A stretch of DNA of 64,000 bases from Alkalicoccus chagannorensis DSM 18086 (GTDB lineage: Bacteria > Bacillota > Bacilli > Bacillales > Salisediminibacteriaceae), in NCBI RefSeq assembly GCF_000429725.1, contig NZ_AUCK01000016.1:1-64000 (forward strand), read 5' to 3'. Shown here one piece after another: positions 1-7,695 of this stretch. The notes beneath the pieces are model-generated. The model did not search any database and was not told the DNA's origin. It saw only the letters and a program-made list of their open reading frames with translations. Numbering within the stretch: position 1 is the stretch's first letter; each line of letters opens with the position of its first letter. The position numbers and the translations under genes are program-made.

Positions 1-210
1 GGTTTTATGAAACGATGTTTTCAGTTGAGTCACCCATTCCAACAAAGCACGGAATCCAGAATACCTGTTATCGAACCGAAAGGCTTCGGCAAGATCAATA
101 CCGCGGTCATCCTGAGCCCGGGCGTAGTTGGTTTTTTTCGCAATATCAACACCGATAATCAATGTCTCTGAATGGATTTGCTTGATGTTTTCGTTTCGGT
201 TATAATTCAT
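1..210 (-). CDS. IS110-family transposase, N-terminal fragment cut by window edge
   Basis: The frame is open from an ATG at 208-210 to the left edge (70 codons, no stop). It encodes the start of a DEDD transposase: the segment LIIGVDIAKKTNYARAQD (about residues 17-34) is the RuvC-like first strand with the leading catalytic Asp typical of IS110 elements. A good Shine-Dalgarno (AAGGAGG on the minus strand, 220-226) precedes the start. IS110 transposases normally run to about 400 residues, so the rest lies outside the window and intactness cannot be judged. A host repeat begins by about 343, so the element end must lie between 211 and roughly 332. Confidence 0.85.
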   Translation of the reverse strand, partial: MNYNRNENIKQIHSETLIIGVDIAKKTNYARAQDDRGIDLAEAFRFDNRYSGFRALLEWVTQLKTSFHKT

Positions 211-332
211 TCGTGAGTCCTCCTTGGAAGTAGTTAGGGGTCCTTTTCGCTGATCAGCTTTGGACACCTTGTATCCTACCAGGAGGGCTCTTTTTTTGAC
301 AAACCCCAAATTACTTCAATACAGGAATGCTT
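211..332 (-). mobile_element. Putative IS110 left-end noncoding region
   Basis: This stretch lies between the transposase start and the host repeat at about 343. It holds the transposase ribosome binding site and small inverted segments (for example the AGCCCTCCTGG area near 283-293). In the IS110 group the noncoding end upstream of the transposase is known to encode the bridge RNA that pairs with donor and target DNA; this segment is therefore the place to look for one. No boundary repeat is visible, because IS110 elements usually lack terminal inverted repeats. The exact end is unknown. Confidence 0.4.
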
Positions 333-342
333 TCTTATACTA

Positions 343-487
343 GAACAAAAACGCGCAGCGTCTTTTGGTCGGAACGGCGTGCATCGTCGCTGCAGGCTTT
401 TCAAGGGAAGAACAGGTTCTACGTTCTTCCCGCGCAGCGTAAGATGCCGCCGTCCCCTTGTATGAAAACTTATACATTACATTCTGT
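343..487 (+). repeat. Family A intergenic repeat, copy A1
   Basis: First copy of a ~140-bp repeat seen at ten places in the window. Landmarks in order: GAACAAAA at 343, a small AAAA...CGC/GCG...TTTT hairpin, TCGGAACGGCGTGC, a perfect 9-bp hairpin GGGAAGAAC/GTTCTTCCC at 405-431, GCGCAGCG, GCCGCCGTC, then a TGTATGAAAACTTATACATT tail. It lies downstream of the AcoR-type regulator gene, just before that gene's terminator. Confidence 0.8.
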
Positions 488-526
488 AAAAAAGGAAGAA
501 AATAGTGCTTGCGCACAATTTTCTTC
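487..526 (-). terminator. Intrinsic terminator of the AcoR-type regulator
   Basis: Hairpin at 494-526 with GGAAGAAAAT paired to ATTTTCTTCC and a GTGC/GCAC upper stem. Read on the minus strand it is followed by a run of T (487-493). It lies about 130 nt past the regulator stop codon. Confidence 0.75.
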
Positions 527-655
527 CTATACAAATCCGGGTTTTATGCCTTATTCCTTTGTTATTTCTCTTCATTATACGGCGAAATATCCTCTACAGC
601 AATGTTTTTGTAATCTGACGAGAGATCCTTCTTCGTCATCCGGCTGTACCGCTTC

Positions 656-2374
656 TCACAGTTCAATTTCGTATTTCTCGATCTTTTTGTACAACGTGCT
701 TCTCGTGATGCCGAGAATCTCTGCCGCCTTCGAAATCGTCCCGCTCTCCTGGAGCGCTTGGACGATGGTACTCTTCTCCACTTCATGCAGATCCAGCGAA
801 GTGCCGGCGCTTCGTTCATACGGTGCTTCCAGCTGAATGGCCTCCGGTCCGATGAACGGCTCATCTGTATAGAACAGCGCCTGCATCAGGACACTTTGAA
901 GTTCCCGTACATTCCCTGGCCAGCGGTGGGCTTCCAGCTTTTCGAGCGCTTCGGGACAGAGCGTTCTGCTGCCCTCGCCGAGCTGTTCCAGCAGCACCCC
1001 GCACAGCGTCTGCAGGTCCGTGCGCTCCCTCAGTGGCGGCAGCGTTAAATGAATCCCTTTCAGACGGTAGTATAAATCTTCCCGGAAGCGCCCTTCCTCG
1101 ACTTCCCTGCGGAGGTTTTTGTTCGTTGCGGAAATAATCCGGACATCGATCGGAATCGGCTTGATCCCTCCGATGCGGGTGATGGTTTTCTCCTGGATCA
1201 CCCGCAGCAGTGCCCCCTGGGAATGAAGGGGCAGATCGGCGATTTCATCGAGAAAGATTGTTCCTTGATGAGCGGCCTCAAATTTCCCTGTGCTGCGCTG
1301 GGCTGCACCGGTAAAGGCCCCTTTCTCATAGCCGAAGAGCTCGCTCTCCACCAGCTGCTCGGGGATCGCACTGCAGTTGAGCGCGACAAACGGGCGCATG
1401 GCCCGTATTCCGGCAGTATGTACTGCCTGTGCCAGCAATTCTTTCCCGGTTCCGCTCTCTCCGTAGATGATCACAGGATAATCCGAACCGGCTGCCCGCT
1501 CCGCCAGCTGTTTCACCCGAAGAATGGAGGGACAGCTTCCGGCGATATCATGGAAAGTGTAAAGATCGCTGCGCGTTTCTGGATGCAGAATCATAAGCGA
1601 GCGCCGGGAGATCGTGCTGCCGGACATACCTTTATATCCCGCCGGCAGTTCTTTACCGATAATGTGGCTGCCGAGCATTGCTTTAGCGCGGTCATTGGCT
1701 CGGATGACATACCGGTTGTCTTTCAGGGTCACAAGGGGAAGCCCGGCGAGCTTGGATGTTTCCTCCAGTTCCCGGAGTAGAAACTGCTCTTCTTCGGAAC
1801 GGCTGTCCGCCCGCATGTGTGCCTGCAGGGCATCTGAGATGGTGCTCGTCAGACTGAGCAGCAGCGGATGATAATTTTCTTTCTGGGTGCTGATATTCAC
1901 GGCGCCGCAGAACGTACCGTCCGGTGCATACACTGGACTCGCTGCACATGTCAAAAAATGATGATCCTGATAAAAATGGTGCTCTCCATGGATGACGACC
2001 GGCTGTTTTTCCTGCAGGACTAGCCCCATCGCATTCGTTCCTTTCGATTCTTCCGACCAGTTGGTGCCGACATCCAGTGCCTCATCCGCGGCAGCATCGC
2101 CAATTCTGCCGGCTCTTAATAAAATCCAGCCTCGGTAGTTCACCAGAACTGCGGTATACGCCCGGCCGGCCATCGCCTGCTCGAGATGTTCGAAAATAGG
2201 CCTTGCGTGGAGCAGAAGCGGCTCGTGCCTTTCCAGTACGGCAGCCAGCCGCTCCCCTGCCAGCTTTTCTTTATCAACGGAATCCAACGGAGATAATCCT
2301 GACTGCTCACAACGTCTGCGGGATGCTTCGATCAGCGCTCGGTCCAACCAGATATCCTCCTTTAGGTGACGCAA
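656..2374 (-). CDS. Sigma-54-dependent transcriptional activator, AcoR type
   Basis: 572 residues. An N-terminal AcoR-like GAF sensor region (about 60-180) precedes a sigma-54 interaction AAA+ domain with Walker A GESGTGKE (305-312), the GAFTGA loop that contacts sigma-54 (352-357) and Walker B IFLDE (373-377). A Fis-type helix-turn-helix is at the C-terminus (about 535-570). Length and order fit AcoR, the activator of acetoin catabolism in Bacillus, but the neighbouring target here is a formaldehyde/alcohol dehydrogenase. It is divergent from that gene with a ~190-bp intergenic region holding a -24/-12 promoter, so it is most likely that gene's activator, responding to an alcohol, aldehyde or ketone bound by the GAF domain. 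The inducer is not deducible. Confidence 0.92.
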   Translation of the reverse strand: MRHLKEDIWLDRALIEASRRRCEQSGLSPLDSVDKEKLAGERLAAVLERHEPLLLHARPIFEHLEQAMAGRAYTAVLVNYRGWILLRAGRIGDAAADEALDVGTNWSEESKGTNAMGLVLQEKQPVVIHGEHHFYQDHHFLTCAASPVYAPDGTFCGAVNISTQKENYHPLLLSLTSTISDALQAHMRADSRSEEEQFLLRELEETSKLAGLPLVTLKDNRYVIRANDRAKAMLGSHIIGKELPAGYKGMSGSTISRRSLMILHPETRSDLYTFHDIAGSCPSILRVKQLAERAAGSDYPVIIYGESGTGKELLAQAVHTAGIRAMRPFVALNCSAIPEQLVESELFGYEKGAFTGAAQRSTGKFEAAHQGTIFLDEIADLPLHSQGALLRVIQEKTITRIGGIKPIPIDVRIISATNKNLRREVEEGRFREDLYYRLKGIHLTLPPLRERTDLQTLCGVLLEQLGEGSRTLCPEALEKLEAHRWPGNVRELQSVLMQALFYTDEPFIGPEAIQLEAPYERSAGTSLDLHEVEKSTIVQALQESGTISKAAEILGITRSTLYKKIEKYEIEL

Positions 2375-2449
2375 GAAAATTCAGATAGTTCTGTATGATT
2401 ATTATACACCACTGTCTTTATTTTAAACATATAACCATACCTGCACAAA

Positions 2450-2463
2450 AGAAAGCGCTTACG
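2450..2463 (+). promoter_or_regulatory. Possible CcpA cre-like site
   Basis: AGAAAGCGCTTACG matches the CcpA cre consensus TGWNANCGNTNWCA except at the two outermost positions. It lies about 20 bp upstream of the -24 element, where a repressor could block activator-polymerase contact. Weak on its own. Confidence 0.3.
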
Positions 2464-2479
2464 AATGCGGCATTTCGGG

Positions 2480-2498
2480 TTGGCATGTATCTTGCATA
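2480..2498 (+). promoter_or_regulatory. Sigma-54 (-24/-12) promoter of fdhA
   Basis: TTGGCATGTATCTTGCATA carries the invariant GG and GC of the sigma-54 promoter with correct spacing (TGGCAY-N5-TTGCW). It lies 64 bp before the dehydrogenase start and faces it, matching the divergent sigma-54 activator gene. Confidence 0.85.
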
Positions 2499-2561
2499 AA
2501 TTATAGACAGTCGATCTCTGCCCAGTGGAGGTGGACAAACTATCCAGGAGGGTGATTATGC

Positions 2562-3779
2562 ATGGCAGGTAACCGCGGAGTTGCGTATATTGAACCAGGA
2601 AAAGTAGAAATTCAGAACATTGACTATCCGGATCTCGTACTGAGAGACGGCCCGGGGGTCAATCCGCTGAACGTCGGCAGAAAATGTGATCACGGGGTCA
2701 TTTTAAAAGTTGTTACAACAAACATCTGCGGCAGCGACCAGCACATGGTGCGTGGACGTACGACCGCACCGGCCGGGCTGATTCTCGGACATGAAATTAC
2801 CGGGGAGATTGTTGAATGCGGACGAGATGTTGAATTCATGAAAGTCGGCGACCTCGTTTCTGTTCCGTTTAATATCGCCTGTGGACGATGCCGCGCCTGT
2901 AAAGAACAGGACACGCATATCTGTCTGAACGTCAATCCGGAACGACCGGGTTCTGCGTACGGCTATGTTGATATGGGTGGCTGGGTCGGCGGTCAGTCGG
3001 AGTATGTCATGGTGCCATATGCAGATTTCCAGCTGCTTCGCTTCCCAGATAAAGATGCGGCGATGGATAAGATTCTCGATCTCACCATGCTCTCTGATAT
3101 CTTCCCGACTGGTTTCCACGGTTCCTATAGTGCCGGTGTCTCCCCGGGTAAAACGGTCTACATCGCTGGTGCAGGTCCGGTCGGCCTTGCTGCAGCTCAC
3201 TCCGCTCAGCTGCTGGGTGCTTCCACCGTTATCGTCGGCGACTTGATTCAGGAACGACTCGATCAGGCGAAGAGCTTCGGCTGTGAGGTCATCAACCTGC
3301 GTGATCACGACGATGTCGGGGAGCAGATTGAACAGATTCTCGGCACACCGGAAGTGGACTGTGCTGTCGATGCGGTTGGGTTTGAAGCCTCCGCACACGG
3401 GGCAGGAAACGTCGAAGCACCGGCAACCGTCCTCAACTCCATCATGCAGATTACCCGCGCCGGTGGTAAGCTCGGGATCCCAGGTCTGTATGTCACCGGC
3501 GACCCGGGTGCTTCGGATGACGATGCAAAAGAAGGTACGCTGAAAATCCGACTCGGCCTCGGCTGGGCAAAGGCGCATACGTTCGTGACGGGCCAGACAC
3601 CGGTGATGCAGTACCACCGCTACCTCATGAAGTCCATTATGAGCGGCAGAGCCCAGATCGCTAAAGCAGTCAATGCTACGGTGATCTCGCTCGACGATGC
3701 CCCACGCGGCTACCAGGAGTTTGACGGCGGTGCTTCCAAGAAATTTGTCATCGATCCGCACAACAACCTGCGCAAGTAA
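2562..3779 (+). CDS. fdhA: Glutathione-independent formaldehyde dehydrogenase (zinc MDR family)
   Basis: 405 residues, the usual length for the Pseudomonas-type glutathione-independent formaldehyde dehydrogenase, which oxidises formaldehyde to formate with NAD+. Visible features: catalytic zinc ligands Cys56 (in ICGSDQHMVRGRTT) and His77-Glu78; structural-zinc cysteines 107, 110, 113 and 121; a Rossmann GAGPVG motif near residue 204. The start at 2562 follows a GGAGG at 2547-2551; another ATG at 2558 is out of frame. Expression is predicted to be sigma-54 dependent. Related enzymes in this family also act on other aldehydes or alcohols (dismutation), so the physiological substrate is inferred. 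Confidence 0.9.
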   Translation: MAGNRGVAYIEPGKVEIQNIDYPDLVLRDGPGVNPLNVGRKCDHGVILKVVTTNICGSDQHMVRGRTTAPAGLILGHEITGEIVECGRDVEFMKVGDLVSVPFNIACGRCRACKEQDTHICLNVNPERPGSAYGYVDMGGWVGGQSEYVMVPYADFQLLRFPDKDAAMDKILDLTMLSDIFPTGFHGSYSAGVSPGKTVYIAGAGPVGLAAAHSAQLLGASTVIVGDLIQERLDQAKSFGCEVINLRDHDDVGEQIEQILGTPEVDCAVDAVGFEASAHGAGNVEAPATVLNSIMQITRAGGKLGIPGLYVTGDPGASDDDAKEGTLKIRLGLGWAKAHTFVTGQTPVMQYHRYLMKSIMSGRAQIAKAVNATVISLDDAPRGYQEFDGGASKKFVIDPHNNLRK

Positions 3780-3833
3780 GGGTACGATGGTCGTTGATCA
3801 ACATCTCGCAAAAACAGCTCTAAATAAGTGAAA

Positions 3834-3872
3834 AACGCTTCCGATGGTCCAACATGGATCATCGGAAGCGTT
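3834..3872. terminator. Family B hairpin B1 (bidirectional terminator)
   Basis: Eighteen-base-pair inverted repeat AACGCTTCCGATGGTCCA with arm partner TGGATCATCGGAAGCGTT around an ACA loop, flanked by A and T runs. It lies 55 nt after fdhA. The same hairpin family recurs at 24283, 32796, 36920 and 44396. Confidence 0.8.
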
Positions 3873-4210
3873 TCGTTTATCTACAGCCAACATAACACTG
3901 CCACCCATCGATATACCGGTGTTCCGCACAGCTGCATTCAGAATTCCAAACATGGCAGCGTTGAACGGCCTCTTTCTATCGCTTTTTCACGTTGGCGGCA
4001 CTCTATCCGTGACGCTGAAAAATACGTCAAAAGCTTGTTCTTATATAGATGCTGGGGGGGGTTGTTCACGGCGAAAATGGCTCCTCTGTCCGCCGTCGAA
4101 GAACTGCGTCGATCGCAGAACGATCTCGTTCATCCCGTCTCCAAAATGGATGGAGGACGAAACGACAACCATGCGGAAAGGAGGCCGTACAGCGGTTTTC
4201 GTGAAGGCGG
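3873..4210. other. Gene-free spacer after fdhA
   Basis: No convincing gene. A CTGCCA...TGGCAG inverted pair (about 3901-3956) resembles the region after family B hairpin B2, suggesting the B unit may extend past its hairpin. A run of eight or more G lies near 4052. No terminator for the converging P450 gene was recognised. Confidence 0.4.
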
Positions 4211-5497
4211 TCATGCGCGTTCCTGCACCAGTGCCTTCATCCCTTCCTGCATGCGAAGAGACACAAGCGGATCCGGTCGGATGCCGTGCGTCGGGCGGAA
4301 CCAGACGTGCCGGCCCAGTTCGGCGAGGATGATGACGGTTTCCATCAGAGCAAACCTGGAACCGATACAGCTTCTTGCCCCGCCGCCGAAAGGAAAATAC
4401 CCGAAGGCCGGCGGCTTCGCTGCGCCAGGCGCAAATCGTTCCGGCCGGAACTGATGCGGCGCTTCAAATACGCGCGGATTCCGGTGTATGGAGTACGGGC
4501 AGATCATCCATGTACTCCCGGCTGCAAACGTCTCTCCTCCAATCTGGACATCCTCGGCAGCTTCCCGGTATATGAGCCATGCCGGCGGATACAGACGCAG
4601 TGCTTCTTTGACGACCTGCTCTGTAAAGGGCAGTTCCTGCAGCTGCTCATACGGTTCTGTCAGTTCCACGCTCGACACCTCTTCTTGAAACCGGGCCCTC
4701 GCCTCCGGGTTTTGGGAAAGAAGATACCATGTCCAGGTAAGCAGATTGGCGGACGTTTCGTGTCCGGCAAGCAGCATCGTTACCATCTGGTCCCGGAGCT
4801 CCTGCCGCGGGAGTTCGGTCCCCGCTGCTTCTTCCAGTAGGTCCATCATCGTTCCCTTCCCTCTATTTTTTTCAATAAGCGGCTCTACGGTACGGTTCAG
4901 CGTGCGTACCGCTGCCTGATGGCGCAGATTGGAAGCTGTCGGCACAAACGAGGGAAGCAGTACCGGCGACATGAGATTGCCTGCTGTCTCTCGAATCGTC
5001 GTATCCACGGCTTCAGCAATTTCCTGTTTGCGGTCTTCAACGTCGGCATGGAACATGCACCGGCAGATGATGGTAAGTGTCAGCTGCATCATGTTTGCAT
5101 CGAGCTGGACCGTTTTTTGCCCGCGGATTTCTTCTGTCATTTTCTTTGCTTCTTCCAGCACGATCCGGCTGTAGCTGCGGATCCGCTCTTTGTAAAACAC
5201 CGGCTGAAACTGCCGGCGCTGCTCCTGGTGCTGCCTGCCCTCACTGGAGAGCACGCCGTGACCGATCGTTCTTTCCAGCACTTCAGACGTCCTTCCTTTT
5301 CTAAAGGAGCTTCCCTGCGTGACGAGTACCTCCTGGATCAAGTCCGGATCAGAGAGGACATACGACGGTGCTTTCCCGGTTCGCAGCCGCACCAGCCCTC
5401 CTTCTTCCTGCATACGCAGAAAGAATGCTAGTGGATCGCGGCGGAACTGCAGAAGATTTTCAATGCGGGACGTGGTTAATTCAGTGACGCTGCTCAT
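4211..5497 (-). CDS. Cytochrome P450
   Basis: 428 residues. All P450 hallmarks are present: I-helix AGHETS (244-249, oxygen activation), K-helix EALR (298-301, ExxR), PERF (352-355) and the heme-ligand loop FGGGARSCIG with Cys377. It is a soluble, stand-alone haem monooxygenase needing separate redox partners; none is encoded beside it (the nearest ferredoxin is at 58872). It resembles the bacterial fatty-acid/terpenoid hydroxylase branch rather than CYP102 fusions, as there is no reductase domain. Substrate unknown. A 24-codon basic ORF with a good Shine-Dalgarno overlaps its start (see 5481-5555). Confidence 0.92.
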   Translation of the reverse strand: MSSVTELTTSRIENLLQFRRDPLAFFLRMQEEGGLVRLRTGKAPSYVLSDPDLIQEVLVTQGSSFRKGRTSEVLERTIGHGVLSSEGRQHQEQRRQFQPVFYKERIRSYSRIVLEEAKKMTEEIRGQKTVQLDANMMQLTLTIICRCMFHADVEDRKQEIAEAVDTTIRETAGNLMSPVLLPSFVPTASNLRHQAAVRTLNRTVEPLIEKNRGKGTMMDLLEEAAGTELPRQELRDQMVTMLLAGHETSANLLTWTWYLLSQNPEARARFQEEVSSVELTEPYEQLQELPFTEQVVKEALRLYPPAWLIYREAAEDVQIGGETFAAGSTWMICPYSIHRNPRVFEAPHQFRPERFAPGAAKPPAFGYFPFGGGARSCIGSRFALMETVIILAELGRHVWFRPTHGIRPDPLVSLRMQEGMKALVQERA

Positions 5498-5555
5498 CTG
5501 GCTTTCTCCCCTTCCTCCTGTTCCTTATTCCCCGTTTGCGAAGAGATGAAGCCAT
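5481..5555 (-). CDS. Possible 24-residue basic leader ORF overlapping the P450 start
   Basis: ATG at 5553-5555 is preceded by AGGAGG about 6 nt upstream and reads 24 codons to a TGA at 5481-5483, beyond the P450 start at 5497 in another frame. The peptide is strongly basic (SLRKRGIRNRRKGRKP core). The overlap could couple translation of the P450. Not recognised; could be chance in purine-rich ribosome-binding sequence. Confidence 0.3.
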   Translation of the reverse strand: MASSLRKRGIRNRRKGRKPDEQRH

Positions 5556-5580
5556 CGTCTCCTCCTGTTGTTACTCAACG

Positions 5581-5726
5581 GAACAAAATCGCAAAGCGCC
5601 TTTTGGTCGGAACGGCGTGCGGAAGCGCTGCAAGCTTTTCGAGGGAAGAAAACGTTCTTTGTTTCTTCCCGAGCAGCGCATGGAGCCGCCGTCACACTAT
5701 ATGAAAACTTATATATTCCTATCATG
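5581..5726 (+). repeat. Family A intergenic repeat, copy A2
   Basis: Full copy in direct tandem with A3. Its central hairpin is GGGAAGAAA/TTTCTTCCC; compared with A1 (GGGAAGAAC/GTTCTTCCC) the ninth pair changes from C:G to A:T, a compensated change. It ends with the ATGAAAACTTATATATTCCT tail that leads directly into A3. Confidence 0.8.
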
Positions 5727-5824
5727 GAACAAAAGCGCAAAGCGCCTTTTGGTCGGAACGGCATGTGGAAGAGCTGCGGGCTTTTTGAGGGAAGAATGGG
5801 TTCCGCGCAGTGCACGAAGCGCCG
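5727..5824 (+). repeat. Family A intergenic repeat, copy A3 (truncated)
   Basis: Begins GGAACAAAAGCGCAAAGCGC directly after A2 and matches it through TTTTTGAGGGAAGAA. The right hairpin arm is lost and the copy runs into the double-hairpin element at 5821. Confidence 0.75.
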
Positions 5825-5934
5825 CCTTCTGTCCGGGCACACCAAAAAGCCGTATGTCTCTTTTATGAAGAGCGGCATACGGCTGCCGTGTCGAAAAAAG
5901 GTACTTCGGCTGAAAGACACGGCTTCTTTGATGC
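5821..5934. repeat. Double-hairpin element, copy 1
   Basis: Contains hairpin A (AGCCGTATG/CATACGGCT, 5848-5884) followed at once by hairpin B (GCCGTGTC/GACACGGC, 5885-5923). A ~115-bp direct repeat of this unit is at 6264-6376, where the hairpin B stem is GCCGTGCC/GGCACGGC. The paired change supports selection on structure. Confidence 0.75.
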
Positions 5935-6025
5935 TTACAAAGCGGGTCGGCCTGCTGCAAATGGGAGACGCTTGACCTCGGCAAGCGGGCGGCCTGGAAC
6001 TATGGCCGCGTCGCTTCCTGATTTT

Positions 6026-6116
6026 TTTGAGCCACATGCGTTTTTTTGAGCCGGCCCGCAGCAGATTTGGGCCGCTTCTTGTTTAGTTTGGGACGCTTAG
6101 CTCCCACGGTTGAGTC
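6026..6116 (+). repeat. Phased octamer array, TTTGRGNC at ~20-22 bp
   Basis: TTTGAGCC (6026), TTTGAGCC (6046), TTTGGGCC (6066), TTTGGGAC (6087) and GTTGAGTC (6109) recur at intervals of 20, 20, 21 and 22 bp, that is two helical turns. The first and last units are both followed by CACATGC, suggesting a decayed tandem repeat. Confidence 0.55.
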
Positions 6117-6263
6117 ACATGCCATAACCGCTCACCCATACCAGGCAGATGCTTTCTGCAGGACTTCCCTACATACGTCCATGCCTTGGGGAAGAAGAGA
6201 TGTTCCGACTGTGCTTCTGCGTTTACTCGTCCCAAGAAGCCCCACCCCCGCTGTTCCTGTGCC

Positions 6264-6376
6264 GCCGCCTTCTGTCCGGGCACGCCAAAAAGCCGTATGC
6301 CATGCTCTTTTATGGAGAGCGGCATACGGCTGCCGTGCCGAAAAAAGGTACCTCGACCAAAAGGCACGGCTTCTGT
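6264..6376. repeat. Double-hairpin element, copy 2; likely pur operon terminator
   Basis: Hairpin A (AGCCGTATGCC/GGCATACGGCT, 6291-6331) and hairpin B (GCCGTGCC/GGCACGGC, 6332-6370). On the minus strand hairpin A is followed by a short T run, and the unit begins 16 nt after the purD stop, so it can end the pur transcript. Direct repeat of 5821-5934. Confidence 0.7.
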
Positions 6377-6385
6377 GACGGTTTC

Positions 6386-7660
6386 TTATTTTTTCAGTGC
6401 GCGCTGGCCAATATCCTGGCGGTAGAACATGCCCGGCCAGTCTTTCTGCCGGAGGACGTCGTATGTCATCTGGAGCGCCTCCTGCAGCGTCGGAGCCTGA
6501 GAAGCCAGCAGAAGCACACGCCCGCCTTTCGTTTTCCAGCCGACTTCCTCGCTGTTGACGGTGGTGCCGGCATGGAAGAACTGCTGTATTTCATCCGAGC
6601 GTGTCATTGGCATCGTAAACGGAATGCCTTTTTCGTAAGTACCCGGATATCCTTCTGAAGCCAGAACGACGCCGGCACAGGCGTTGCTGCTCCACTGCAG
6701 CTCCGGCTCTTTTCCGTCCATGACATCCAGCAGCACCTGGACGAGGTCGCTCTCGAGCCGCGGCAGAATCACCTGGGTCTCCGGATCACCGAATCGGACA
6801 TTAAATTCAATGACCTTAGGACCTTCTTCCGTAATCATCAATCCTGCATAAAGAACCCCGGTAAAGGCAATCCCTTCCTGCTCCAGTGCTTCGGCCATCG
6901 GACGGAGAATCGTCTTTTCTGCCTGCTCGAGCCACGCCCCGTCCAGGTGAGGAACGGGCGAATAGGCGCCCATGCCGCCGGTGTTCGGACCGGTTCCTCC
7001 GTCAAAAGCCCGCTTATGGTCCTGGGCGGTCACCAGCGGGACGACACTGGTGCCGTGGACGAGAGCCATGAAGGAAAGCTCTTCTCCTTCAAGGTACTCT
7101 TCTACCACGACCGAGGATCCCGCCTCACCGAAGGCTTTCTCCGTCATGGCGGCATCGACCGCTTCGATGGCTTCATCCATGGTAGCGGCAACCGTCACCC
7201 CTTTCCCGGCTGCCAGACCATCCGCCTTGACGACGATAGGGGCTCCCTGCTCCCGAATGTAGGCTTTCGCCTCTTCGGCGTCCGTGAAAGCAGCGTAGGC
7301 TCCGGTCGGGATATTGTATTTGTGCATGATTTCTTTTGCGAACTGTTTGCTGCTCTCCAGCCGGGCCGCTTCCGCGGTGGGACCAAAGACGCGCAGGCCT
7401 GCCTGCTGCATCCGGTCGGTCAGCCCCGCTGCAAGCGGCGCTTCCGGACCGATGATCACCAGTTCCACCTCTTCATCCTGCGCTGTCTGGACGAGAGCCT
7501 CCTGATCCTCTTCTGCCACGTCCAGGACGCGGCAGTCCATGATTTGGCCCATCGCATCGCTTCCGGGTGCGATCAGTACTTCATCGATCACATCGGAATC
7601 CGCCATTTTCCATGCCAGCGCATGCTCGCGGCCGCCGCCGCCGACTATCAATACATTCAT
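6386..7660 (-). CDS. purD: Phosphoribosylamine-glycine ligase (GAR synthetase)
   Basis: 424 residues from the start at 7660 (MNVLIVGGGGREHALAW), which has AGGAGG 6 nt upstream; an upstream in-frame ATG at 7681 lacks this. ATP-grasp enzyme that joins glycine to 5-phosphoribosylamine in step 2 of purine synthesis. The N-terminal GGGGREHAL phosphate loop, the VVKADGLAAGKGV ATP-grasp segment and the EFNVRFGDPETQ metal-site motif are all visible. Last gene of the minus-strand pur operon, 35 nt after purH. Confidence 0.97.
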   Translation of the reverse strand: MNVLIVGGGGREHALAWKMADSDVIDEVLIAPGSDAMGQIMDCRVLDVAEEDQEALVQTAQDEEVELVIIGPEAPLAAGLTDRMQQAGLRVFGPTAEAARLESSKQFAKEIMHKYNIPTGAYAAFTDAEEAKAYIREQGAPIVVKADGLAAGKGVTVAATMDEAIEAVDAAMTEKAFGEAGSSVVVEEYLEGEELSFMALVHGTSVVPLVTAQDHKRAFDGGTGPNTGGMGAYSPVPHLDGAWLEQAEKTILRPMAEALEQEGIAFTGVLYAGLMITEEGPKVIEFNVRFGDPETQVILPRLESDLVQVLLDVMDGKEPELQWSSNACAGVVLASEGYPGTYEKGIPFTMPMTRSDEIQQFFHAGTTVNSEEVGWKTKGGRVLLLASQAPTLQEALQMTYDVLRQKDWPGMFYRQDIGQRALKK

Positions 7661-7695
7661 AGGGAACCTCCTGCTGTTCATTTCGGATTGAATTT

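Noticed and set aside
562-639. 25-residue frame (MTKKDLSSDYKNIAVEDISP...) after the AcoR-type gene
   Set aside because: No Shine-Dalgarno and no family; could be chance. Kept here because its composition looks protein-like.
5500-6380. CRISPR array suspected from the repeat-rich stretch
   Set aside because: Units are long (~115-145 bp), few and structured; no 25-40-bp repeat with regular unique spacers and no cas genes.
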